From Gordionus sp. m RMFG-2023 (Eukaryota; Nematomorpha; Gordioida; Chordodea; Parachordodidae): DNA of 64,000 nt. The notes beneath the pieces are model-generated. The model saw nothing but the letters and a program-made list of their open reading frames with translations. It was not told where the DNA came from and ran no database searches. Location: positions 80,143,561 through 80,207,560 of the forward strand of contig NC_088775.1 in NCBI RefSeq assembly GCF_954871325.1, in the 5' to 3' direction. Made by a program: the position numbers and the translations under genes. Positions 60,401 through 64,000 of the stretch are shown one piece after another (position 1 is the stretch's first letter; every line of letters begins with the position of its first letter).

Positions 60401-60856
60401 TAAGATTTTTTTAAATTTGATAATGACTAAAAAATAATTTTTTAAGCATAAGAATTAACCTTGGCAATATATCTTTATATATGTCAAGGGATTTGATTTT
60501 TCACGAGTTTTTATCTGCAATATTGATGCCAAGCTAGATATATTAGCTAATGTTTCCCCACGATTTACGTTTTTAAGTATTTCATTTGTTGTGTAATATC
60601 TTAAGGAGTTATTATATTTTACAATTTAAAAATTATTTTACCTTTCACCAACTTTAGCTAAATTTTTAAGACTTATACCTATGCCATTATCTTTTATTTT
60701 GATATAAAAATTTGAAGGATCTAAATCTAAGTGAAATACTGATGCTTTTGCATCTAAAGAATTCCTAATTAATTTTAATACACAAGAATTGTATGAGTTA
60801 ATAGAGTTTTCGGCGCATATTTGATGTTGCAAATTTTTATTCAAAGTTTGCAGCAT
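25780..60856 (-). CDS. MLH3: DNA mismatch repair endonuclease MLH3 (ten exons, one 29.5-kb intron)
   Basis: MLH3 pairs with MLH1 to form MutL-gamma, a nuclear ATPase/endonuclease that resolves meiotic crossovers and aids mismatch repair. The minus-strand exons are 60642-60856, 60460-60599, 29192-30955, 28090-29126, 27509-27607, 27196-27346, 27027-27135, 26244-26553, 26060-26138 and 25780-25997. Every splice phase closes, giving about 1373 aa (human about 1450). The N-terminal GHKL ATPase has LIRNSLDA (Asn32), DNGIG (56-60) and RGETLAN (85-91). The transducer starts with LFYNLPVRKKW (143-153) and includes HQFIILNGKA. A long low-conservation linker follows. The C-terminal domain has VIGQLDQKYI, the endonuclease motif DQHAAHERILLE (1120-1131), SKACHNAIKF, and QCAHGRPS (from 1330), which is typical of MLH3 rather than PMS2. 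Lys28 stands where MutL ATPases normally have the catalytic Glu. Intron 2 holds several transposons. The exon-4 donor (28090) and the last 20 residues are the least certain parts. Confidence 0.88.
26601..26919. mobile_element. MITE inside an MLH3 intron, ends GCGTCAA / TTGACGC
   Basis: This inverted-repeat element has GCGTCAA at the left and TTGACGC at the right, bounded by TA on both sides (26599-26600, 26920-26921). The inverted repeats extend through 'aataaca'/'tgttatt' and a middle pair 'ggaataccta'/'taggtattcc'. It lies entirely within the 473-bp intron 26554-27026. TA flanks would fit a Tc1/mariner-type derivative, an inference from the target alone. Confidence 0.6.
27405..27483. repeat. 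(CTTT)n microsatellite in an MLH3 intron
   Basis: About 70 bp of nearly uninterrupted CTTT units (AAAG on the coding strand) lie inside the 162-bp intron 27347-27508, between the exons encoding DKTIFDKAK and VIGQLDQKYI. On the transcript it is a purine-rich run within the intron. Length polymorphism is expected but should not alter the protein. Confidence 0.9.
31100..33685. other. intron sequence with hAT-like relics, no gene
   Basis: Between about 31310 and 31640 are phrases typical of hAT subterminal regions ('gagcccggttc', 'cccaaacccggacccg', 'gctcgagctcggcttc'), including a 'gatccctg' near 31312, but no paired ends were found. Around 32370-32640 a 'gtaatatttatcttttttagttgtatt..' phrase is repeated about 170 bp apart. 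A minus-strand open frame at 33448-33675 has a mixed, protein-like composition (SWLGIQNIFTFY) but no recognised family. Confidence 0.4.
33687..33882. mobile_element. diverged MITE, TGTTGTTAA family, second subfamily
   Basis: It begins AGTTGTTAAAG, continues with AAGATTTTAGCCAAAATAAT and ends ...GAGCTTTTTAACATTA. The internal order ('gagatttcg', 'caaaatctccaggtttgcgtaat') matches the copies at 3846 and 36514. The ends are mutated and no target duplication is evident. This is an old copy. Confidence 0.55.
34490..35260. repeat. left-arm subterminal tandem repeats
   Basis: About ten copies of the motif GTCGACTAGAGGACGAATA occur here, some with one or two changes, often in pairs about 35-40 bp apart. 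The pairs are separated by about 120-bp units with 'atttaga.ttccaacttgag'. hAT transposases bind short subterminal repeats near the ends, so these are candidate binding sites. Confidence 0.7.
35579..35832. mobile_element. MITE with replaced left half, left arm copy
   Basis: The ends TAGTGTTGTTAA and TTAACAACACTA are intact and the right half matches the first subfamily ('ggcacaaaggtttagacatctatta', then GGCTCAAAAAGAGCC). The left half is unrelated, rich in 'agacccggg'/'cccgagcac' phrases. It could be a chimera of two elements. The mirror copy is at 51771-52024. Confidence 0.65.
36514..36682. mobile_element. MITE, second subfamily, left arm copy
   Basis: The ends are TAGTGATGTTTTGGACGGCC and GGGCCGTTCAACAATGCTA. 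The flanking 8-mers atataaaa are identical (36506-36513 and 36683-36690). It has the interior phrases GATTAAGATTTTAGCC and ATAATCTTAATTGGGCC. Its presence in both palindrome arms shows that it inserted before the inverted duplication. Confidence 0.8.
37777..38620 (-). pseudogene. hAT transposase C-terminal part, left arm
   Basis: This is the minus-strand mirror of 49000-49832. The dimerisation domain (37777-38079) contains TSVPSERVFSKAVDFLTKKR. The preceding block (38294-38600) contains the helical stretch LNEIENFLKPFYKITLEISS. Between them the frame is interrupted, including a stop before the segment IPKIKYMPKFIAKEDYNEKF. The upstream part of the same transposase lies at 45815-46525, separated by the LTR element that inserted between them. 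Confidence 0.8.
38803..39153 (+). repeat. 5' LTR of the Gypsy element
   Basis: The 351-bp direct repeat starts TGTCGTATTTG and ends in a run of T after 'aaagtcttaa'. It pairs with 45439-45775. It contains an AATAAA-like signal ('cgaataaag') close to its 3' end. Confidence 0.88.
39402..40184 (+). CDS. gag-like protein of the Gypsy element
   Basis: This 260-aa frame has two CCHC zinc knuckles near its C-terminus (CHRCGWRGHKRDTC and CFKCKRPGHVAVDC), the nucleic-acid-binding hallmark of LTR-element gag proteins. The upstream half has a Lys/Glu-rich helical stretch. It lies directly before the pol frame, the usual order for this family. Fossil element copy; no host role is implied. Confidence 0.85.
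   Translation: MVYFFRHSGAGEHSFGDKVLFYKDLGYKVVYKNFNELDLGKQLITVGILVMRYLLIIILKLLVKRGTAVLAGMYCNWKDTSVSDVYKKEMAEMYGNFKKDTAVLADFVKKADLESNLKDVLEEIKAGNVGERSDRILLEIKEMKVAINALIKESKGPVKSQVSDRNMDKKFNDYEGNKGLSENKRFVEMIICHRCGWRGHKRDTCVVPEQRFKDGFPLKRPEIGNANVKMVSLNGARLCFKCKRPGHVAVDCMEVSRNSC
40200..43607 (+). CDS. pol polyprotein of the Gypsy element
   Basis: This frame of about 1135 aa has domains in Ty3/Gypsy order: an aspartic-protease-like region near residues 140-230; reverse transcriptase with LPFGLSVSAPIFQRTM and the YMDD box at about 480-495; RNase H with ITVDAS-type and FTDHKPL motifs at about 630-710; an integrase zinc-binding region near 850-905; and an integrase core with HVDFFDLDKRSYFLVVDSYS and PPYHPSSNGQAERMV. 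Reverse transcriptase before integrase identifies Ty3/Gypsy rather than Copia. Codon use is less AT-extreme than in host sequence. The frame looks whole. Confidence 0.92.
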   Translation: MNHIGVGAPRVRKNLYNKTFNIISRNEGNDRIKIRNHSRNFSEREVSRFRWEQYPRNIVRYSLRRDVKNFIWERCPTNLVKRNVIVSNKNLNSELNLRGKENANEIIILDKINADSPIKTYDILMTEKLDGPCLCPRVSLRIDHRNIEMLFETGASISLMSQENFYKYWPGGKLEKETMCVRQFDGSEVAVLGKAKLGVNLNDTIFFLDLWVVKENVETVMGWDWITKLGPPNNYWNIFNTSDNVIVDVGESENLDNTDNKICEISEEMMEKSSKLDFNDEGNEKQIVAGGKENWNKVNQAIPILVRQYGIIFDEKLSCLNDYKVDVQLREGFSPIFLTCRRVPFEWRKEIDEELDRWVKDGIIIPVGYSDWATPLVPVKKANGKLRLCADFRVTVNRWVVEVKYPLPRIEEILAQLKGAKYFSNVDFSSAYLQLPLRKEIRKLLTITTPKGLFAFCRLPFGLSVSAPIFQRTMASVFQGLEGVFYYMDDVLITGVTPEQHNQRLEEVFRRIRDKGLRASKEKSVLGVMEVEYLGHRINGIEVKPLDKNLKNISNMKRPDTKAELQSFLGMVNYYHRFVEDFAKVAAPLYDLLKKGIHYEWKDVQQIAFEILKEKIGKESVLVCFDNNLEIVLAVDASNKGVGGALLQVIEGLERPVLFFSRVFREMETRYSVIEQEALAVIFGLTKCREYLIGKKFVIFTDHKPLIHLFRKNNRELMMSPRLQRWLLLVGSFNVEIRYRCGKENCLPDSLSRLGLSEENDEGNKDKVRNSEKALVCSLSHMLKGGPTNWEDLKLSTLSDREMTRIKLCVMGKKTWEEDCKVFKKVKEELSVIDDCLMRGNRAVIPFKLRNKILNLLHAGHQGQGKMKSWAREYVWWPGMGKDIENITRTCEPCNSCAAMPRKEVGQIWPRSRKPWERLHVDFFDLDKRSYFLVVDSYSKWIEYEEVHGYTTKIVVRKLRALMARFGLPDTIVSDGGPTFVSENFKQFCKESRIRHILTPPYHPSSNGQAERMVAIVKNWIRKAGNQGNGVYLAQFYYLNSRNKEGVTPAELFLGRRTRVPLDFLRAESHEKGVLEDRKIRFEVGEKVWTRLFDGKGKKWARGIVGVNRGSKLNLIQLEMGGTVMRHNDHIRPRK
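44827..45326 (+). CDS. extra zinc-knuckle frame(s) downstream of pol
   Basis: A short frame (44827-45105) carries one CCHC knuckle, CYNCQGEGHLRHQC. A following overlapping frame (45102-45326) has mixed composition. They lie between pol and the 3' LTR, where some Gypsy elements carry additional genes. Function unknown. They could equally be remains of a gag region from a related element. Confidence 0.5.
45439..45775 (+). repeat. 3' LTR of the Gypsy element
   Basis: The 337-bp partner of the 5' LTR, with the same start TGTCGTATTTG and the same T-run end. It is preceded by a short purine-containing stretch ('ataaaggagtggca'). Confidence 0.88.
45815..46525 (-). pseudogene. hAT transposase core, left arm
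   Basis: This is the minus-strand mirror of about 48060-48773. The peptide 45815-46264 contains the hAT core phrases HRCLAHVINLIVK and LDVITRWNSKYIML. About 60 bp upstream, in another frame, ITTDMWTSIN carries the first catalytic Asp of the hAT DDE triad. The N-terminal zinc-finger region present in the right copy is absent, because the palindrome breakpoint falls just upstream at about 46525. The frame break between the two blocks is shared with the right arm, so the gene was already defective when duplicated. Confidence 0.8.
46840..47760. repeat. C-rich tandem array near the palindrome centre
   Basis: About seven to eight units, each roughly 60-130 bp. They share the order 'tttgatacccatatcaaaaaaactt', a C7-C11 homopolymer with 'ttcaccca', then 'agaccaa.tcatacccatcaagaccaag', 'aatgcttagagtcaaaagat' and 'atttaga.tagc'. 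Unit length varies by loss of the last block and by C-tract length. The C-run strand is constant throughout. It lies in the spacer between the palindrome arms and shows no coding signal; the open frame across it is a product of the repeat. Confidence 0.85.
47820..49832 (+). pseudogene. hAT transposase with BED-type finger, right arm
   Basis: The most complete transposase of the palindrome. The parts in order are: a BED-finger-like start (C..C region at about 47815-47870, then after a roughly 60-bp GT..ACAG intron NLKNHVKRDHID); a helical N-terminal domain (47963-48208, LLPEEIIYLNKLILRYIIK); catalytic Asp in ITTDMWTSIN at about 48255; HRCLAHVINLIVK and TRWNSKYIML (48324-48773); a helical insertion domain (49003-49315); and the dimerisation domain SVPSERVFSKAVDF (49530-49832). 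Frame changes near 48208 and 48325 and a stop near 49313 make it inactive as it stands. An approximately 260-bp intron is likely between 48745 and 49003. The domain set resembles BED-finger hAT families of the Ac/Tip100 kind. Confidence 0.75.
50927..51095. mobile_element. MITE, second subfamily, right arm copy
   Basis: Inverted mirror of 36514-36682, with the same ends and interior and essentially no sequence difference. Confidence 0.8.
51771..52024. mobile_element. MITE with replaced half, right arm copy
   Basis: Inverted mirror of 35579-35832, with intact TAGTGTTGTTAA and TTAACAACACTA ends. Confidence 0.65.
52360..53010. repeat. right-arm subterminal tandem repeats
   Basis: Inverted copy of the left-arm array: TATTCGTCCTCTAGTCGAC repeated about nine times in the same paired spacing. 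The outermost 100 bp (53010-53110) differ from the left arm and include a small local palindrome 'gggtcgattttttcgaccc'. Confidence 0.7.
53690..53920. repeat. partial copy of the hAT relic at 14.3-14.46 kb
   Basis: The phrases 'atatatgattcatagatac', 'ggtgttgcttcaataaaa' and 'tagctgaac' occur in the same order as at about 14330-14455. Only the right-hand part is present and no ends were identified. Confidence 0.45.
54270..54838 (+). mobile_element. old broken Gypsy-type fragment (integrase end)
   Basis: Fossil fragment. Plus-strand phrases at the start resemble the integrase core of Ty3/Gypsy elements (APPYHPS-type) and continue into an integrase C-terminal region. It is heavily broken, with many interruptions, and no LTRs were found. 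It is clearly older than the element at 38803. Sequence at about 58666-58900 may be its continuation, since the MITE 54847-58657 sits between them. Confidence 0.55.
54989..58572 (+). mobile_element. 3.6-kb DNA transposon with ~800-bp inverted repeats (Sola-like?)
   Basis: The ends GGGTCATTCCACATCAAATG and ...TCATGGAACGACCC are inverse, and the target duplication is 4 bp, gagg (54985-54988, 58573-58576). The inverted repeats run about 800 bp on each side (to about 55790 and from about 57790), diverging by only a few percent by eye. The central part holds a decayed transposase. Four-base targets and long inverted repeats are known for Sola-type elements. The assignment rests on those features and on remembered motif order, not on a search, so treat the family name as tentative. 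Confidence 0.75.
56105..57215 (+). pseudogene. transposase remnant of the 54989 element
   Basis: Plus-strand blocks appear in the order of a widespread DNA-transposon transposase. They are: MDEISRIMPGKKDCVSIL (56179 on); KIGFSKFASIRSK, then in another frame LVGGSGTHVCDC (56375-56410); GKCDNCPGSTHLRDQI (56539 on); YKQWLSVDRTTLETI at about 56630-56680; WNRAQSTAHPFVIYY at about 56870-56915; SESLQHNTIAVHNF at about 56955-56995; and AKWHFSAIAHRKSVCDGIGS followed by VKRLAARASLQG at about 57085-57180. At least three frame changes or stops separate the blocks, so it is dead. The Cys pair in the CDNC block and the W..D block are the most conserved points. Confidence 0.7.
59838..60124. mobile_element. 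short inverted-repeat element, GCAGAGGTAC ends
   Basis: GCAGAGGTAC near 59853 and GTACCTCTGC near 60110 are inverse. The repeats extend outward as AGACC/GGTCT. The interior has repeated 'cccaggccaggct' / 'cccagaccaggct' phrases. About 285 bp, no coding capacity, no clear target duplication. Confidence 0.5.
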
Positions 60857-62195
60857 GTGTTATCACACCATGTTTATAGAGGGTGTACAGATGGCGTTAA
60901 TAATAATATTGAAAAGGGCTTTTTTTGACCATTAGGTGTAATATTTTATAGTGTGATTTAAGATGATCAGTTCAATTTAAAGAGAATGTGATATATAAAT
61001 TTAGCTTATTTTATAATTTATTATAATAATATAACATAGTTGAAAAATATTTGATAAAAATATATTTCATTGAAAGTTTTAAGCTACATTTTGAAATCTT
61101 TACAAAATACAATATATTTGAATTACTAGCTTAAATTAAATAAATTTTATGTCTATTTTCAAATTCAATATTAAAAAATAGGACAACTTTTTGATTATAG
61201 ATAGTAACATACATATCTATAAAAAATATATTCAATATATATTTATAGTAGAAAGCCCGTCAAAAATGACAGATATTGAGATTTTTATTCATTTTTTTAC
61301 GATAGATGTCATGCCAGGTCCAAGCTCACAATATTAGGAAGCATCTAAGATCTTATAATTATATAAAAGTTTATCAAGCCTAGCTCAACCTTTAATAATT
61401 TGTAAAAGATATTCCAAAGTCAGGTGCAAGCTAATGTTAATTTTGAGGTTATAAGCCCAGTGGTATCCAATATAATTTTAAAAATTTTTTCCTATCTCGG
61501 AGATAGTTAAATTTTTAATTGATATATCAAGGGGAAATATCTGATTTACCAATTAGTCTAAGATGTAAAAAAAAACATGTGAATTTCGTATTAAGGGAAA
61601 TTGGGAAGACCTGGGCAACTTATTAGAGAATCATGACAAATAAATTAAAAATAACCGACTCTTATACTTTTTGATCAATTAAAATTATATCTAAAAAATA
61701 AATGTTTATTTATTATATAGGGTTATTGTTGCTTTTCAGATAAATTTAATGTATGTCTTGCATTTCCGAAATTATTTGTCTATATTTTTATATTAAGAAA
61801 AAATAACTGCTATCTATTTAAATTACAAAAATGTCATTAAACACTAATGAAACTTATATGCAAATTATTATATTTTTTTAGGAAATATTTTTTATTTACA
61901 TATAAATTTAGGCTAATTTTTTTAAAATAAATGAGTAATAATTATTATTTTGTGTATTTGATAAAATTAAGAGAAAATCCTTGTTAACATTTTAATTTTT
62001 GATGGAAAAGGCGACAAAATAAATCTGGGCGGTCGTCTGGAGAGGAAAAATGTATAATTTCATATCATTTAGGGTTGTTATTTCGATTAGGTTAGTGGGG
62101 TTTAATGACTCATGTATAGATGTACAGTTGAATTGGCAAATTTTGATCGATATTCTTTGTCACAAGTAAAAGACTTCTTTTGGATCACCTATGAA
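60857..62195. other. region upstream of MLH3, no gene seen
   Basis: AT-rich with no supported frame. It lies 5' of MLH3 and presumably contains its promoter, but no motif can be named. Around 61310-61450 there are 'ccaggtccaagctcaca' / 'gtcaggtgcaagcta' phrases like the subterminal parts of hAT relics elsewhere in the window. Confidence 0.4.
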
Positions 62196-62197
62196 AA

Positions 62198-62525
62198 TGT
62201 GAAAGTAAAAGTAGAAGAAAGGAAAATAAGAAAGGGGAGGAAAGGGGAAAAAAGGGGAGGAAAGGAAAGGTAAGGAGAAAGAGAAAGGAAATGATTAAAT
62301 AAGAAAATGAAAAAATGAGAAAGAGAAAAAAAGGGGAAAGAGAAAGAAAATGTGTGGAAAGAAAAGGGGAATAAAATAGGGAAAGAGAAAGTACAAGGAA
62401 AGGAAAAAGAAAAAGAAAAAAAAGGAAATGGAAATGGAAAAAAGGGGAAAAATGGGGAATGGAAAGAATGGGGGAATGCAGAAGAAAAGAAGGGAAAAGC
62501 AGATAAACAAAGAAAAAATTGGAAT
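62198..62525. repeat. polypurine tract of about 320 bp
   Basis: The plus strand is almost wholly A and G here, built from GGAAAA/GAAAAG variants with few pyrimidine interruptions. The frames open across it on both strands (Lys/Glu/Gly-rich or Phe-rich) are products of composition, not genes. Such tracts can form triplex DNA. Confidence 0.8.
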
Positions 62526-63157
62526 TCTGCTTACAATTTTAACATGTAAATAATAACCCTAAAAATATATTGGTTATTCAATCTTTCATATGGACTTAAT
62601 TTGTCATTATTTCTTTTCATTTTGAGTAAAAAACAATTCACTGGGAAAATACCCCAGAAAAAAAATTTCCTCGAAAAATAAAATCCCACAAAAAAATTCC
62701 CATAAAAAAGAATTCCCAGGGGAAAATTTCGGAGAAAATAAATTACCCAGAAAACCGCCGCCTGTGCCGAAATAACAGAGAATATAAAGACGATCTTGTT
62801 TTTATAAAGTTCTTTTTTTATATAATTAAATATTTTGCAATTTCTACATATTGAAATCTCTCAAGTTGAATCGCAATTTATATTAAAAATTAAACTCCAA
62901 AGATTTATGCTCAAATAATTTCTGAAGATTTATTTAAAACTCAATGCAGATTTTAAATTTAATAAACCCTTAAGACATCGAAACTTTTACAATAAAAACC
63001 CATTAATCTTTTATCCCAAATATTTATTAATGTTAAATTTTACAGGTAAACTTTTCTCTTGAATCAATATACGCAGAATATTTAGAAAATACCATATCGA
63101 GAATTTTTTATAGCAGAACTTTTATCGAGATGTATTTAGAGCGAATACATAACAATG

Positions 63158-63257
63158 AAACCTTTATCGCCAATATATATAAAAATATTATAGAGAAGGT
63201 GAAACCCAACCTTTATCGCCAATATATATAAAAATATTATAGAGAAGGTGAAACCCA
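63158..63257. repeat. perfect tandem duplication of about 50 bp
   Basis: The unit beginning 'aacctttatcgccaatatat' and ending 'gaaggtgaaaccca' occurs twice in direct succession without differences. The neighbouring sequence has the same 'tatcgagaat'/'gcgaaa' phrases, so it belongs to a larger unassigned repeat. Confidence 0.75.
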
Positions 63258-63563
63258 AATCGCGAAGACTATAGCGAAAACTAATTCATAAATCATATAT
63301 GGCGAATTTATTAATGAAGTTAATATTATAGAAAAGCGCGAAAGCAATACCACGATAATTGCGAATAGTGATTATTTTCTTAAAATCACTATAAATTTTT
63401 TAAAATATTTATAGTAATGAATTTTTTAAATTCAATATCAGTTCTATGGTCAGTTTTATATTTGACCATTAAGAAATTATTCAAGAGTTGAGATTGAGTA
63501 ATTATATTATTAAATTGTTTATAAAAATTTATAAAGTAGTTATAATTGTATGGGGCGTTTGTG

Positions 63564-63660
63564 CAGGGCCATAGCCAGGAATTTCCAGCTGAATGAGGGG
63601 GGGGGGTGCTGTTTACTCGGGGGGGGGGGGGATATTTTTATGAAGTAAAATAAATAGTTG
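63564..63660. mobile_element. hAT-type left end, CAGGGCCATAGCCAGG
   Basis: This resembles the CAGGGCCGTAGCCA end of the 14981 element and is likewise followed by G-runs (63597-63632). No partner end lies in the window. It may be truncated or continue beyond the edge. Confidence 0.5.
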
Positions 63661-63888
63661 GGCATTGATATAACCATTTTGCTATTTATATTAAAAATAT
63701 GTAGACGATTCTAGTTTTAAATTTTAACCTAAAAGAATTAATGCTAAATTCTGTATTATTTTTTTCCTATATGTCATTAATGCTAAATTTTGTTTACGTC
63801 GATCTTTCATGGATTCTCGAATACTCGCTACTCTCTCTAGTATAGAGAATGAGGCCCGAAAAGAGCCTTTGATACATGATGATGCATA

Positions 63889-64000
63889 GGCGTAGCTAGG
63901 ATTTTCATAAGGGGGGGGGGGGAATAAAAAAATTACTGGGGGCTTCGCTTCCAGACCCTCTATGGGCGGGTCTTCAGCCCGCTTAACCCAGGCCTTCGGC
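63889..64000. mobile_element. start of a second copy of the 3139 element family
   Basis: 'aggcgtagctagg' followed by a G-run and the GC-rich 'gggcttcgctt' / 'gggtcttc.gcccg' / 'ggccttcggc' phrases match 3139-3260 in order. The copy runs off the right edge of the window. Confidence 0.6.

Larger units (their letters stand above)
30956..60459 (-). other. MLH3: giant MLH3 intron 2 filled with nested transposons
   Basis: The intron begins GTTAAT right after ...IYCQ (exon 2, 60460) and ends TATAAACAG before the exon that continues GRALDITTSSK (30955). The split Gly codon is completed exactly across it, and the joined peptide aligns without a gap to the MLH3 ATPase-transducer junction. Length is 29,504 bp, against 42-482 bp for the other introns of the gene. 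Within it, in map order, lie hAT-like relics, MITEs, the palindromic hAT-type element with an LTR element in one arm, an LTR-element fragment, a MITE containing a second transposon, and a short inverted-repeat element. Confidence 0.82.

Noticed and set aside
27149-60856. Two separate MutL genes rather than one MLH3
   Set aside because: The N-terminal and C-terminal parts are complementary, do not overlap, share strand and order, and join with exact splice phase.
62295-62549. Open frames on both strands in the polypurine tract
   Set aside because: The peptides are Lys/Glu/Gly or Phe/Pro repeats dictated by composition, with no domain.

Overview
The window is AT-rich eukaryotic DNA (roughly three quarters A+T by eye). 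Its genes are split by very short GT..AG introns, mostly about 40-65 bp, with T-rich 3' ends finishing in TAG or AAG. Two host genes are recognisable from exon-by-exon translation: MED30, a Mediator subunit (19.2-20.3 kb), and MLH3, a meiotic MutL-type mismatch-repair endonuclease (25.8-60.9 kb). Both are on the minus strand. Two further clusters of coding-looking exons (4.8-5.4 kb and about 8.8-10.9 kb, minus) and a weak one (about 11.6-12.2 kb, plus) were not recognised. I see no bacterial signals, rRNA or tRNA. The lineage cannot be fixed from this window: a compact, AT-rich opisthokont or other small eukaryote with a heavy DNA-transposon load fits.

Layout. 1-19 kb: hAT-type transposons and short relatives with visible terminal repeats and 8-bp target duplications (965-2509, 3139-3690, 12412-13281, 14981-18801), plus short MITEs ending TAGTGTTGTTAA...TTAACAACACTA. 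19.2-20.3 kb: MED30 in five exons. 21.5-23 kb: another hAT copy with a perfect 8-bp target duplication. 25.8-60.9 kb: MLH3 in ten exons encoding about 1373 aa. Reading frame and splice phase close at every junction I could check.

The main feature is MLH3 intron 2 (30956-60459, about 29.5 kb), set against neighbouring introns mostly of 40-160 bp. It holds an 18.7-kb palindromic hAT-type element (34389-53122) with hAT ends and a 7/8 matching 8-bp target duplication. Each arm, about 5 kb, carries a decayed hAT transposase and two MITEs. A Ty3/Gypsy LTR element (38803-45775) sits in the left arm only, and a C-rich tandem-repeat array lies near the centre. Downstream are an old LTR-element fragment and a MITE (54847-58657) that was itself split by a 3.6-kb transposon with inverted repeats of about 800 bp (54989-58572). 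The MITEs share their terminal sequence with the palindrome, so one hAT transposase probably mobilised all of them.

Nesting gives an order of events: MITEs entered the hAT-type element, the element was duplicated into a palindrome, then the LTR element inserted. The window ends with a polypurine tract and two partial element ends near 63.6 and 63.9 kb.
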